Shown here: positions 18,316 through 27,450 of the stretch, one piece after another | Position numbering within the stretch: position 1 is the stretch's first letter | Layout of the letters: every line of letters begins with the position of its first letter | Origin: Desulfobacter sp. | Lineage (GTDB): Bacteria > Desulfobacterota > Desulfobacteria > Desulfobacterales > Desulfobacteraceae | Direction: 5' to 3' | Assembly: GCA_028768525.1 (NCBI GenBank) | Contig: CP054837.1 | Span: forward strand, 5,870,001-5,934,000 | Length of the DNA stretch: 64,000 nucleotides | Notes under the pieces: model-generated | Database searches by the model: none | The model's input: the letters and a program-made list of their open reading frames with translations, nothing else | What the model was told of the DNA's origin: nothing | Position numbers and translations under genes: made by a program

Positions 18316-19893
18316 TTAAATCAGCTGGGACAGCCTCTCTTTTTCCAAGGGGGAAAAGGCGGTGGCGCCGCCGTCGGCATCAATGCCCTGGGCCCTTAAA
18401 AAAGCGGTCCGGGTATGAACACAGGCACCGAAGAGCAGGTTGAGCCCGATTTCCGCTGCACATCGCTTGTCATGGTCTTCCAGAAAGCTGCCCTTCACCC
18501 ATTGGTTAAAGGCTCCGATGGCTGGGCCGCACCAGATTTGATAGTCCATGCGCCGTTCCGGCAGGCCACGGATGGCCCATCGTGAGGACTGGCCCAGATA
18601 GGATCTGAACACCAGGGCCATTTTATGTTTGGGATCCTGTTCAGCCCGCTGCACCTCCTTGGGGTTGCCGCGGTCCAGGAAGAATTTCCTTGTGGACTGC
18701 CAGGCAGATTCAAAGTCCGTAAGAAGGAATTTGTCCTGGATCTCTGTTCTGGCTTTTTCAGGCAGGTCTTCGAAACGGGTGTAATTTTTGTAGTACTGGT
18801 AAAGCTTTTCAGCCCGGACGGCAAAGAGTGTCCCCCGTTTGAGCACCTGGACCTTGGCCCCGATTTCAAACATGTCAGCGGCCGGTGCCATGGCCACATC
18901 TGCCTGCTCTGCCTGGCAGAGCAGTTTTTTGACGTCCTCGCAGATGCCGGCTTCCACACAGGACTGGTTCACAGAACCGGTGAGAATATAAGCGGCCCCC
19001 ATGCTGAAGGCCGCGGCGGCCGATTCAGGGGTGGCAATCCCCCCGGCCAGGCCCACACAAAGAGGGGATGAGTAGTTGTAGGTCTCCATGCACTGGTTTT
19101 TCAAGGCGATCATGGTGGGCAGCAGGGCCAGGGCAGGCCGGTTATCGGTATGGCCCCCGGAATCCGCTTCCGCAGTAAGGTCCTGGGCCATGGGGATTTC
19201 CTTTGACAGCGCGGCCTCCTCCCGGGTTATTTTTCCGGCTGCCAGCAGCTGGTTCACCAGGTTTTCCGGCGGCGGGGCAAAAAATTGTCTGGCAATCTCT
19301 ATCCTTGAGACTTTGGCGATGATCTGGTTTGGGGTGACCACCCCATTGTTTTCGTCCCTGTAAATACCCTTGACCCGGAAATAAACCAGGGGCAGGGTCA
19401 TACGCATGAATGCGGCGGCCGATATCAAGCGGACCCCGTGGCGCAGGTATAGCTCAACCGTGGCCATTTCGTGGTCCGGATCCCCCAGGCTGTGGATAAG
19501 GTTGAACCCCATTGGTTTATGGCCAAGGGTGCTGTTTAGCTCAACGACGGCAGCTTCGATCTGTTCGAGGCTAAGGCCTCCGGCACCGAAAAAACCCAGC
19601 ATTCCGTTTTCGGCCATGGTTTTGACCAGGCCGGTGGATGAGATCCCGTTGGCCATGGCACCTGCCACATAGGGATATGCCAGGCCATGTCGTTTCCGGA
19701 ATTCCGGGTCACCCAGGCTTTTGGGTGTGACAGCCGGCAAAATAGCCTGGCCGGGTTGCAAAGGAACGGTGAGGTCTGCCTTTTCTTCAACGAGAATTTC
19801 CCCCTGGGACTCGGTTACGAGAAAAGGAGTGGCAACCCGGGTAAGGGCTTCATGTAAAACAGATTGGGATGTCATATATTTTTTCTTCAGCAT
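18316..19893 (-). CDS. pfaD: PfaD-type trans-acting enoyl reductase (nitronate monooxygenase fold)
   Basis: This 525-residue FMN-dependent TIM-barrel protein is of the PfaD family. It contains VAGAMANGISSTGLVKTMAE and GMLGFFGAGGLSLEQIEAAV in the N-terminal half and VGLAGGIATPESAAAAFSMGAAYILTGS near the flavin-phosphate site. PfaD reduces enoyl intermediates on the PUFA synthase in trans. It lies 121 bp upstream of the synthase and is probably co-transcribed with it, supporting a lipid or polyketide role for the pair. ATG 19893 gives a leading MLKKKY; ATG 19875 (MTSQSVL) is equally possible since neither has a clear ribosome site. Confidence 0.87.
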   Translation of the reverse strand: MLKKKYMTSQSVLHEALTRVATPFLVTESQGEILVEEKADLTVPLQPGQAILPAVTPKSLGDPEFRKRHGLAYPYVAGAMANGISSTGLVKTMAENGMLGFFGAGGLSLEQIEAAVVELNSTLGHKPMGFNLIHSLGDPDHEMATVELYLRHGVRLISAAAFMRMTLPLVYFRVKGIYRDENNGVVTPNQIIAKVSRIEIARQFFAPPPENLVNQLLAAGKITREEAALSKEIPMAQDLTAEADSGGHTDNRPALALLPTMIALKNQCMETYNYSSPLCVGLAGGIATPESAAAAFSMGAAYILTGSVNQSCVEAGICEDVKKLLCQAEQADVAMAPAADMFEIGAKVQVLKRGTLFAVRAEKLYQYYKNYTRFEDLPEKARTEIQDKFLLTDFESAWQSTRKFFLDRGNPKEVQRAEQDPKHKMALVFRSYLGQSSRWAIRGLPERRMDYQIWCGPAIGAFNQWVKGSFLEDHDKRCAAEIGLNLLFGACVHTRTAFLRAQGIDADGGATAFSPLEKERLSQLI

Positions 19894-19976
19894 AGGGTTA
19901 ATGGTGAATTCTCAAGGCAGTCTTTTACCATAGGTGGGGGCCTGTGATCAATGCTCATATCAGTGCCTTGCTCATA

Positions 19977-22829
19977 TCAGTGTTCCTTCCGGCCTGGCCG
20001 GGGATGGAGCAGCCATTTGTCAAGAATGGCGGAGAGCAGCTCCGGCCGGATGGGTTTGGAAATATAGTCATCCATGCCGGAATCCAGGCATTTCTGGCGG
20101 TCCGGCGCTGTGGCGTTGGCCGTCATGGCTATGATGGGGATTTTGTTATCAAGGCGGTGGGGAGGGGCTTTGCGAATGGCCTGTGTGGCCTGGTATCCGT
20201 CCATCACCGGCATCTGGCAGTCCATGAGGACAAGATCGTAGGCTTTGGTTTCCAGGGCTGTAAGGGCCTGTTGACCATTCGGGACGATATCGGTCCTGAA
20301 GCCCAGTTTGGCAAGCATTCCCTTTGCCACCTTCTGATTGATGGGATGGTCTTCCACCAGAAGGAGGTTGAATGCTGCGTTTTTACGGGTATGAATGCTG
20401 TGGGTGGTGATCAGTTTATCCTGAGTGTCCCCGGTCTTGCCCTCCTGCTCCCTGAGCATGATCATGCAGTTGTACAGATCCGAAGGGTTTACCGGTTTGG
20501 TGAAATAGGCAACCGCTCCGGCGGACTCGAACAGGGCGGCATCTCCCCGGCGGCCCGGACGGGGGGTTACCACAAGAGCGGTTTTGCCGTCGGACAGGGC
20601 ATTGTTTTGGATGAGGGTCCGGACAAATGTCGGGCCGTCCGTATCTGGCAGGTCCGGATCCAGCAGCGCAATATGAAAAGGGGCGTTTTTTTGGGCGGCG
20701 GTCTTAAATCGGTTGATGGCCGAGGCCCCGGTTTGCACCGATTCCACCTTCAGTAACCAAGACTCAAGGAGCCGAACGGTTTCCTTTTCCGATGCCGGGT
20801 CCGGATCTATGACCAGAACGTTTACCCCAGCCATTTTGTCGTGGTTTATTTTATTCATAGCTCTTGGGGATGTTTTAATCCGAATGGCAAAGGTGAAGCA
20901 ACTGCCTTGCCCGGGTTCGCTGGATACCTGGATATCACCGCCCATAAGCCGGGTCAGTTGCCTGCATATGGCCAGTCCCAGCCCGGTTCCCCCGAATTTT
21001 CTCGTATCCGAGGCATCGGCCTGGGTAAAATCCTTAAAAAGTAATTTCTGCTTTTTTTCGGGAATACCGATGCCTGAATCTGTAACGGAAAATTGAACCA
21101 CGAGGTGGCCGGTCTTACGGTCCGCCAGTTCAGAACGGATTTTAATCCATCCCTGGGGGGTGAATTTCAGCGCATTGTCCACAAGGTTGGTCAGAACCTG
21201 ACGCAGCCGGACCGGGTCCCCAGTTACAAAGGGAGGAATTCTGGAATCGGGCTCAAAGATCAGGTCCAGCTCTTTTTCCCTGGCACGGAAGCCCATGGTA
21301 TAGGCCAGGTTATTCAACAGGGTATGGATATTGAACTCGGTTTCTTCCAATACCATTTTTCCTGCTTCGATTTTTGAAAAATCCAGAAGGTCGTTAAGGA
21401 GGGTTAAAAGCGTTTCCGAACTCTCTTTGATGGCCATGGTATAGCTGGTCTGGTCCGGCGTCAGACTGGTATCCATGAGGAGCCGGTTCATGCCGATTAC
21501 TCCGTTCATGGGGGTTCGTATTTCATGGCTCATGGTCGCAAGAAATCTGCTTTTTGCCTGATTGGCCTGTTCGGCCTTTTGCTTGGCCAGAGCAAGCTGC
21601 CGGTTCATCTGTTCGGTTTCCTTTTTCTGTCGGGCAATTGTGGTGAACATTTTTTTCTGTTCAAGCACCAAAACCATTATCATGCCGATTTCCATTGCCA
21701 TATACCCTATGGGCAGGACCCATACGTCGGCCTGAGTAAAACTGCGTTCAAAGGCCAGATCCCTGAACGCCGCCAGGGCGGTGAGTGAAAAAGAAACAAC
21801 CATAATCACGGATGCCTTGCGTCTTGTTCGGATCATGTCCCATAAGAGGATCAGAAGCACGGTTACCAGCCCCGGCCCGATGAGCCAGGCAGAGGTGAGT
21901 GAGAAAGCCAGGTGAATTTCGTGTTTGGTTTCCCGGGTAAAAAAAAGCAGGGCCATCAGGATAAGCAGGCCGGTTCCTGCCAGGTTGGCGGGACGGGAGT
22001 GGGTCAGTCGACGTGCTCCGATAAAATCCATGACAAAGAAGAACACAGTGATGATGGATGCCGAAAAGCTAAACCGGGATAACTGCCAGAAAAAAAGCCC
22101 GTCCATGGCCGGGTTGGCAAAACAAAGATGCAGGTAGGCCGTGCAGAGCATAAAACAGGTCAGGGAAAAATAAATCTGATTCATGTTCTTGAGCCCCGTA
22201 CCGGCCCAGAAGAGTGCAAAGGCAATACTCAGGAAAAGACTGAGCATGGAAAAGCCGAAAATCAGATTGTACTTACCAATGTTATACCAGACTGCTGTTG
22301 AGGAGACATCTTCATAGCCGCCGAAAAATATGTCGGGCAGGGCCAGCCTCATCTGCCTGGGGACGATCATTACTGTCAGGCGGTTGGGGCCGTCGGTATT
22401 AAGTACTTCAGGTGCGATAAACTCCCGCTCTCCGTAATACTTGTCCAGGCGGGTCCGGGAGGCGGGGGTACCGCCGATAAAAACAAGAGAGCCATTGATA
22501 TGTATTGTCATCGGATAGGGGAGGGCCGGGATAAAAAGGAGCAGGGGCCTGTTCCTTAAATCTTTAGGAATATAAAAATCGGCCGAAAAGGTCAGTTGGG
22601 CATCTTTATCCAGCCCGGGCGGGAGGGCACCGCCGGTATATGGACGGCGGGGGATTGCCGGCAGATCGGTTTGGTCCTGGATGGGATACGATATCTGCAT
22701 CCTGTAGGGGGCCGGGTAAATCCGGATGGTGCTGACGGCTGCCTTTTCCCGGGCACAGCCCGTCAGGATGGCGGCGACGCACACTAGGAGCAAGCCCGGC
22801 CTTATGGTATGAAATAATGGTTTCTGCAT
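19977..22829 (-). CDS. Hybrid sensor histidine kinase with lipobox, 7TM region and two receivers
   Basis: This is a 950-residue protein. The N-terminus has a lipoprotein signal ending LTGC (Cys25). An extracytoplasmic beta-rich domain runs ~30-175. Seven membrane spans of 7TMR-DISM type run ~183-392. HisKA has His435 (MSHEIRTPMN). The HATPase runs ~535-652 (DNALKF, DSGIGIP, GGTGLGL). REC1 (~668-795) has Asp724 and REC2 (~820-940) has Asp870. The family senses carbohydrate or surface signals. A DNA-binding output is missing, so phosphotransfer to another protein is expected. It lies directly upstream of pfaD on the same strand and may regulate or be co-expressed with the lipid synthase (inference). 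Confidence 0.9.
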   Translation of the reverse strand: MQKPLFHTIRPGLLLVCVAAILTGCAREKAAVSTIRIYPAPYRMQISYPIQDQTDLPAIPRRPYTGGALPPGLDKDAQLTFSADFYIPKDLRNRPLLLFIPALPYPMTIHINGSLVFIGGTPASRTRLDKYYGEREFIAPEVLNTDGPNRLTVMIVPRQMRLALPDIFFGGYEDVSSTAVWYNIGKYNLIFGFSMLSLFLSIAFALFWAGTGLKNMNQIYFSLTCFMLCTAYLHLCFANPAMDGLFFWQLSRFSFSASIITVFFFVMDFIGARRLTHSRPANLAGTGLLILMALLFFTRETKHEIHLAFSLTSAWLIGPGLVTVLLILLWDMIRTRRKASVIMVVSFSLTALAAFRDLAFERSFTQADVWVLPIGYMAMEIGMIMVLVLEQKKMFTTIARQKKETEQMNRQLALAKQKAEQANQAKSRFLATMSHEIRTPMNGVIGMNRLLMDTSLTPDQTSYTMAIKESSETLLTLLNDLLDFSKIEAGKMVLEETEFNIHTLLNNLAYTMGFRAREKELDLIFEPDSRIPPFVTGDPVRLRQVLTNLVDNALKFTPQGWIKIRSELADRKTGHLVVQFSVTDSGIGIPEKKQKLLFKDFTQADASDTRKFGGTGLGLAICRQLTRLMGGDIQVSSEPGQGSCFTFAIRIKTSPRAMNKINHDKMAGVNVLVIDPDPASEKETVRLLESWLLKVESVQTGASAINRFKTAAQKNAPFHIALLDPDLPDTDGPTFVRTLIQNNALSDGKTALVVTPRPGRRGDAALFESAGAVAYFTKPVNPSDLYNCMIMLREQEGKTGDTQDKLITTHSIHTRKNAAFNLLLVEDHPINQKVAKGMLAKLGFRTDIVPNGQQALTALETKAYDLVLMDCQMPVMDGYQATQAIRKAPPHRLDNKIPIIAMTANATAPDRQKCLDSGMDDYISKPIRPELLSAILDKWLLHPRPGRKEH

Positions 22830-22955
22830 ATTCGCAGTTTATTTCCCATTGGCCTGCAAGGTACCTGTTCAGGGGTTAATTTTAAAATAACGGTTGAATC
22901 GGATGTTTCCAACCTTACCACAGGTGAGAGGGGCTTGCACCCAATTTATTTTCAG

Positions 22956-23861
22956 TCAGCTTCTGGGGTGGAAGGCCTGGTGCATTTTTACCAGATACTC
23001 CCTGGAAATGTGGGTATAGATCTGGGTGGTTGAAATATCCGAATGGCCCAGCATGGCCTGCACCGACCGCAGGTCCGCCCCCCCTTCCAGAAGGTGGGTG
23101 GCAAAGGAATGGCGCAGGGTGTGAGGGCTGACATTCCGGGAGATGCCGGCAATTGCGGCATATTTTTTAATGATTTTCCAGAAGGCCTGGCGGGTCATGG
23201 GCTTGCCGGCCCGGGCGGCAAAAAGCCAGTCCGAGGTATACTGCTTGAGGACAAGGGGGCGTCCCGTTTCTATCCATTTGCCGGTGGTCTGCCTGGCCTG
23301 GGTACCCATGGGGACCATGCGTTCCTTGGACCCCTTACCCATGACCCGGACAAATCCTGCCTCAAGATTGACATCGTTGAGTTTCAAGCTGATCAGTTCC
23401 GACACCCGCAACCCCGCTCCGTACATGATTTCCATCATGGCAATATTTCTCAAATCCCTGGGGTTCCTGGGATCGCCCGCTGCCAACAGAAGCTCCACCT
23501 CGGCAACAGAAATGACTTTGGGAAGGCTTCGGCCCGTTTTAGGCAGTTCCACATCTTTGATGGGATTTTTAGTGATCCGCTTTTCTCCGGAGAGATATTT
23601 GTAAAACCCCCTGATGGTGGTCAAATGCCTTGCCCTGGATTTGGGGGAAAGGCCGTTGCGGGTCAGGTGGACGAGCCAGCCGAGAATTGCGGCGGTATCT
23701 GTTTGGGAGATGTCCGTGATCTTGTTGCCTTCCAGATATGTGATATAGGAGATCAGGTCTGCGGTGTAGGCCTCTATGCTGTTGGCGGAGAGTCCCTTTT
23801 CAATGAGGAGAAAATCAATGTAGGCATCTGCCCATTGGTTTAGATCAGTGGTTTGGGTCAT
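22956..23861 (-). CDS. xerD: Tyrosine recombinase XerD/XerC
   Basis: This 301-residue site-specific recombinase is of the Xer family and resolves chromosome dimers at dif with its partner. An N-terminal SAM-like core-binding domain (~8-95) precedes the catalytic domain. Catalytic residues are visible: Arg152 (GLRVSE), Lys176 (GKGSK), His247 and Arg250 (HTLRH), His273 (LGHSD) and Tyr282 (IYTH). Length and motifs are fully typical, so it is a housekeeping Xer rather than a phage integrase. It lies 15 bp after the acidic-repeat gene on the same strand. No dif site was identified here. Confidence 0.9.
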   Translation of the reverse strand: MTQTTDLNQWADAYIDFLLIEKGLSANSIEAYTADLISYITYLEGNKITDISQTDTAAILGWLVHLTRNGLSPKSRARHLTTIRGFYKYLSGEKRITKNPIKDVELPKTGRSLPKVISVAEVELLLAAGDPRNPRDLRNIAMMEIMYGAGLRVSELISLKLNDVNLEAGFVRVMGKGSKERMVPMGTQARQTTGKWIETGRPLVLKQYTSDWLFAARAGKPMTRQAFWKIIKKYAAIAGISRNVSPHTLRHSFATHLLEGGADLRSVQAMLGHSDISTTQIYTHISREYLVKMHQAFHPRS

Positions 23862-23876
23862 GGTGGGGGTATCTTC

Positions 23877-26054
23877 CTATTGAAATAGTTCCGAGATGCA
23901 TCTGAATCCAATGGTGTTGGCGGTGAAATCCTGCTTAAACAGTCCCCGGGAGCTGATGGTGACGCTCTCCGTTGCATTCCAGGCCCCGCCCTTGGCCACA
24001 TTATATTTTTGGTTTCCTTTGGTATTGACCGGGGGATATTGCCTGTCCGTTGTCCACTCCATGACATTGCCTAATATATCCGACATGCCGAATTCATTGG
24101 CATGGGCCTCAAACGTATCCACTGCACAGGTGGCTGAAAAACCGGTCTGTTCGATGTTCAGCGCTTTGGGGTTAAAGGTGCTGCCCCAGGGGTATTTAAA
24201 GCCCAGGTCCGTCCGGGCGGCGGCTTCCCATTCCGCTTCCGTGGGCAGGCGGCGCCCGATCCAGGAGGCGTAGGCGAGTGCGTCTTCAACGCTGACCTGG
24301 ACCACGGGATGATTCCGTTTGTCATGGAGGGATGATCCGGGGCCGTCGGGCTGATACCAGCACGCCCCTTTCACATCCCTGAATCCCGCCTGTTTCCGCC
24401 AGGAGGACCGGTTCCCCTTTTTTTGATACCGGGCATGGTAGACCACGCCGTAACCTTTTTTTTCCGCCGTGGTCAGATATCCGGTCTGTTCGATGAAGAT
24501 TTCAAACAATGCATTGGTCACGGGAAATTTCCCTATATAGACCAGGGGCATTTCAAACTGCTGGAGTTCAAGGCTTGTTTTCAGAGATTTGCGGGTACCG
24601 ACGGTGTAAATGCCCTGGGGGATTTTGACATAGGCATTGAATTTTTTTTCCCGGTCTCCCAGGGAATCGTCAAAGTGCTCGGCCAGTTCCCTTGCTTTTC
24701 TGAATTCCTCCAGGGCGTCAAGCTCTTCTTCGTCAAGCTCATCGACTTCTTCTAACTCTTCATTCTCGTCTAACTGGATCTCCTCTACCTCTTCATCCTC
24801 GTCAATATCCAGTTCTTCAATTTCATCTAATTCTTCATCTTCATCCAGCTCAATTTCTTCAATGTCTTCGTCTTCATCCAGTTCGACCTCTTCAATGTCG
24901 TTTTCATCTAGAAGATCCTCATCCGCCTCTTCGAGCTCTTCATCTTCATCCAACTCGATTTCTTCGAGGTCCTGGTCTTCATCCATGAGCTCATCATCGA
25001 TTTCCTCTAATTCTTCGTCATCATCCAGCTCAATCTCTTCAATGTCTTCGTCTTCATCCAGTTCGACCTCTTCAATGTCATCTTCATCTAAAAGATCTTC
25101 ATCCACCTCTTCGAGCTCTTCATCTTCATCCAACTCGATTTCTTCGAGGTCCTGGTCTTCATCCATGAGCTCATCATCGATTTCTTCTAATTCTTCGTCC
25201 TCATCCAGTTCAATCTCTTCAATGTCTTCATCTTCATCCAGTTCAACCTCTTCAATGTCGTCTTCATCTAAAAGATCTTCATCCACCTCCTCCAGCTCTT
25301 CGTCTTCATCCAACTCAACTTCTTCAATTTCCTCATCCTCATCCAGTTCGATTTCTTCAATGTCTTCATCTTCATCCAACTCTATTTCTTCGATATCCAG
25401 GTCTTCATCAATAGGCTCATCATCGATTTCCTCTATCTCTTCATCCTCATCCAGCTCAACCTCTTCTATGTCTTCGTCTTCATCAATCTCGACTTCTTCT
25501 ATATCTTCTTCGGCGTCACCTTCCAGAATATGCCCCCCCAGCCGGGACAACACTTTTTTAATTTCTTCTATGATGTCCAGGGATTGATCCTGGGTAGCGG
25601 TAATATCGATTTCGTCCAGAAAGTCAGTTACAGCCTTGAGGATGTCGGTGGCCTTGGCCAGGTCAATATCACCTGTCTTAACCGCGTCGGTAAAGGAGTG
25701 AAGCAGGCTGGTTTTGGCCTCCTCGGTCATATCAAAGATATTGGTTTCGGTAATGATGATGTTTTCCGGATTCAACTCTTTTTTGACCAATTTGTTCAAA
25801 TCCGAATTGATGGAAGACCTGAGGCTGGTAAAATTACGCCGTTTGGATCTGATTTTGGCTGGATTATCCCCGGTATCCCATATCCGTCGGATCAGGGCGT
25901 CCGCATCTATGGCTGTTAATTCGTTCAGGGCGTCTTCGGAGGGATAAAATGACCGAATGGCCTGAACCGCTTTGTATTTTACTGTTCCGGGCCTGTAGTT
26001 GAGGTTCTCTATGGTCTGGTGAATGCCGGATAATGTAATGGATACATTGGCCAA
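23877..26054 (-). CDS. Acidic-repeat protein with C-terminal FGE/SUMF1-fold domain
   Basis: This is a 725-residue protein. Residues 1-175 are a helical domain with no family I recognise (begins MANVSITLSG). Residues ~179-450 are almost purely Glu, Asp, Leu, Ile and Val in heptad-like units (IEEVELDEDED), with a 60-residue block repeated about two and a half times. Residues ~475-725 form a formylglycine-generating-enzyme-like C-type-lectin fold (PVVQVSVEDALAYASWIGRRLPTEAEWE, DILGNVMEWT, VAKGGAW, IGFRC). The paired active-site cysteines of true FGE are not visible, so a binding role is more likely than sulfatase activation. There is no signal peptide. It lies upstream of xerD. Confidence 0.82.
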   Translation of the reverse strand: MANVSITLSGIHQTIENLNYRPGTVKYKAVQAIRSFYPSEDALNELTAIDADALIRRIWDTGDNPAKIRSKRRNFTSLRSSINSDLNKLVKKELNPENIIITETNIFDMTEEAKTSLLHSFTDAVKTGDIDLAKATDILKAVTDFLDEIDITATQDQSLDIIEEIKKVLSRLGGHILEGDAEEDIEEVEIDEDEDIEEVELDEDEEIEEIDDEPIDEDLDIEEIELDEDEDIEEIELDEDEEIEEVELDEDEELEEVDEDLLDEDDIEEVELDEDEDIEEIELDEDEELEEIDDELMDEDQDLEEIELDEDEELEEVDEDLLDEDDIEEVELDEDEDIEEIELDDDEELEEIDDELMDEDQDLEEIELDEDEELEEADEDLLDENDIEEVELDEDEDIEEIELDEDEELDEIEELDIDEDEEVEEIQLDENEELEEVDELDEEELDALEEFRKARELAEHFDDSLGDREKKFNAYVKIPQGIYTVGTRKSLKTSLELQQFEMPLVYIGKFPVTNALFEIFIEQTGYLTTAEKKGYGVVYHARYQKKGNRSSWRKQAGFRDVKGACWYQPDGPGSSLHDKRNHPVVQVSVEDALAYASWIGRRLPTEAEWEAAARTDLGFKYPWGSTFNPKALNIEQTGFSATCAVDTFEAHANEFGMSDILGNVMEWTTDRQYPPVNTKGNQKYNVAKGGAWNATESVTISSRGLFKQDFTANTIGFRCISELFQ
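24721..25510. repeat. Coding tandem repeat encoding the acidic region
   Basis: On the plus strand this reads as degenerate ttcatcttcatccag-type units. A 180-bp higher-order period is visible: blocks beginning ttcatctaaaagatcttcatc start near 24903, 25083 and 25263. Unit-level differences are mainly at third codon positions, so the peptide is more conserved than the DNA. It lies inside the 23877-26054 gene and is prone to length variation by slippage or recombination. Confidence 0.85.
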
Positions 26055-26238
26055 GGGAGCGGCTCTCCTAATTAGTTTAGATGTGGTCAGATTCCTTATG
26101 GTGTCAACGCTTCTGTATTATGATATATCCGCAAGGAGATTTCAACCGAACGATTTATCAGTCGCCATAGGGCAGAAGCCCCGTAAACCGACCTTTTCCG
26201 TTGCTATTTTTTAGAAATATGCTAAGAATATAGAAACT

Positions 26239-27003
26239 ATGAGCCATATATTGACAATTTCAGGGCCGAGGGGCGGGTCGGGAAAAAGCGTAACCGCCTT
26301 GAATCTTTCTGCTTCCATGGGCCTTTATAATAAAAAAGTTCTTCTGGTTGACTGCGATCCTTTGGGGGCGGTAAGCCGGTGGTCCGGCGTGGAGACAGTC
26401 CAATGCCCTTTTGACCTGGCCTCGGTGCTGAGGGGAAAGACTCCCCTGGACCGGGCGGTGGTCAAAACTCAGTTCCCCTCATTGGATGTGCTTCCGGCAG
26501 GCACGGACTTATTTGCCCTTTCCTTGAACCTGTCCAGAGCAGCAGCCAACGAGAAAATACTTAGGTTGCTCATGGAAGATATCCGCCGGGATTACAATTT
26601 TATTATTTTGGATGCCCCGTCATCCTGTGGTTTTTTGAGCATTGCGGCCATGACCGCCGCGGACCGGCTGGTCGCTGCAATGAGCGGGGAAGATGGCTGG
26701 ATCGGGGATTTTTACGCCTTGCTGAAATCCGTCCAATATATCCGCAAGTCCCATGACAGGGATTTGAAAATAGCCGGTATTTCCCTGAACAGGTGCAGCG
26801 ATTCCCAGGACTGGGCAGACGGGGATGTTGATGGGGGGGGCAGCGGCATGCGGGACCTGCTCTATGACAATCGTATTCCTGATGACAGAACGGTTCAGGA
26901 AGCCGTCGGCAAAAAGACCCCGCTGGTGCTTTATGATGTAAATGCCCCGGCGGCCCGGGCATATCTGGGCCTTGCCAGGGAAATCATCCTTTCGTTTAAC
27001 TGA
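26239..27003 (+). CDS. ParA/MinD-like P-loop ATPase
   Basis: This 254-residue protein is of the ParA/MinD superfamily. The deviant Walker A reads GPRGGSGKS at about residues 8-16, followed by VTALNLSASMGLYNKKVLLVDCDP (Walker A' region). Walker B reads FIILDAPSS near 120. Such ATPases position chromosomes, plasmids, chemosensory arrays or carboxysomes by dynamic surface binding. No ParB is adjacent. The next two genes (a small acidic protein and a coiled-coil/zinc-finger protein) are on the same strand with short gaps, suggesting a positioning module with its own partners (inference). The gene is divergent from the acidic-repeat gene across a 184-bp spacer. Confidence 0.85.
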   Translation: MSHILTISGPRGGSGKSVTALNLSASMGLYNKKVLLVDCDPLGAVSRWSGVETVQCPFDLASVLRGKTPLDRAVVKTQFPSLDVLPAGTDLFALSLNLSRAAANEKILRLLMEDIRRDYNFIILDAPSSCGFLSIAAMTAADRLVAAMSGEDGWIGDFYALLKSVQYIRKSHDRDLKIAGISLNRCSDSQDWADGDVDGGGSGMRDLLYDNRIPDDRTVQEAVGKKTPLVLYDVNAPAARAYLGLAREIILSFN

Positions 27004-27019
27004 AAATTGAGGTGATCCT

Positions 27020-27445
27020 TTGAAGCTTACAAATTCAGAATCTATCCAGGAAAGTGAGAAGGAATTTATTGATACGATCAATGCCGAGCTTGACTGGGAT
27101 GCCATTGAACAGATGCTCCTGGACAAACACGGATTTTCAGTTCAGGACGATGTGGACTACAAAGACGGCAACCTGATTGTCCACAATAATGAGATTGCGT
27201 ATAAATTCGATTTTGAAATCAAGGTTCCCCTCTCGGTGATATTCAACCGGGAAGGAGAATGTCTTGAGATCAGCACCCGGAAAGAGGACGATCCTGCAGC
27301 CGGAGAAGAGGATGAACCAGGAGAGGCCACAATGGAGAACGGCCCCCTGTCAGGAATGCCGCCAGAGGAGCGCCAGGCCAGAGGGGGGGAGATGGTTTCG
27401 GAAATTGCGGATATGATCTCTGAAATCAATAAAGAAGGAGAATAA
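27020..27445 (+). CDS. Small acidic protein, unknown function
   Basis: This is a 141-residue cytoplasmic protein starting at TTG 27020 after aggtgatcc. Residues 1-90 look like a compact domain (AELDWDAIEQMLLDKHGFSV, VHNNEIAYKFDFEIKVPLSVIF). The rest is Glu/Pro-rich and probably flexible, ending in a short helix. I do not recognise a family. It lies 16 bp after the ParA-like gene and 5 bp before the coiled-coil gene, so all three are probably co-transcribed. Confidence 0.65.
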   Translation: MKLTNSESIQESEKEFIDTINAELDWDAIEQMLLDKHGFSVQDDVDYKDGNLIVHNNEIAYKFDFEIKVPLSVIFNREGECLEISTRKEDDPAAGEEDEPGEATMENGPLSGMPPEERQARGGEMVSEIADMISEINKEGE

Positions 27446-27450
27446 GGTAG

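Noticed and set aside
22956..23861. Phage integrase as part of an island
   Set aside because: Length, motifs and context fit a housekeeping XerD; there is no nearby att-like tRNA end.
24721..25510. CRISPR-like array
   Set aside because: Repeats are in frame, contiguous and coding; there are no unique spacers and no cas genes.
24637..25587. Long serine-rich reading frame on the plus strand
   Set aside because: It is the complement of the acidic repeats (gaa/gat become tc-rich codons); composition is absurd and there is no ribosome site. The minus-strand gene explains it.
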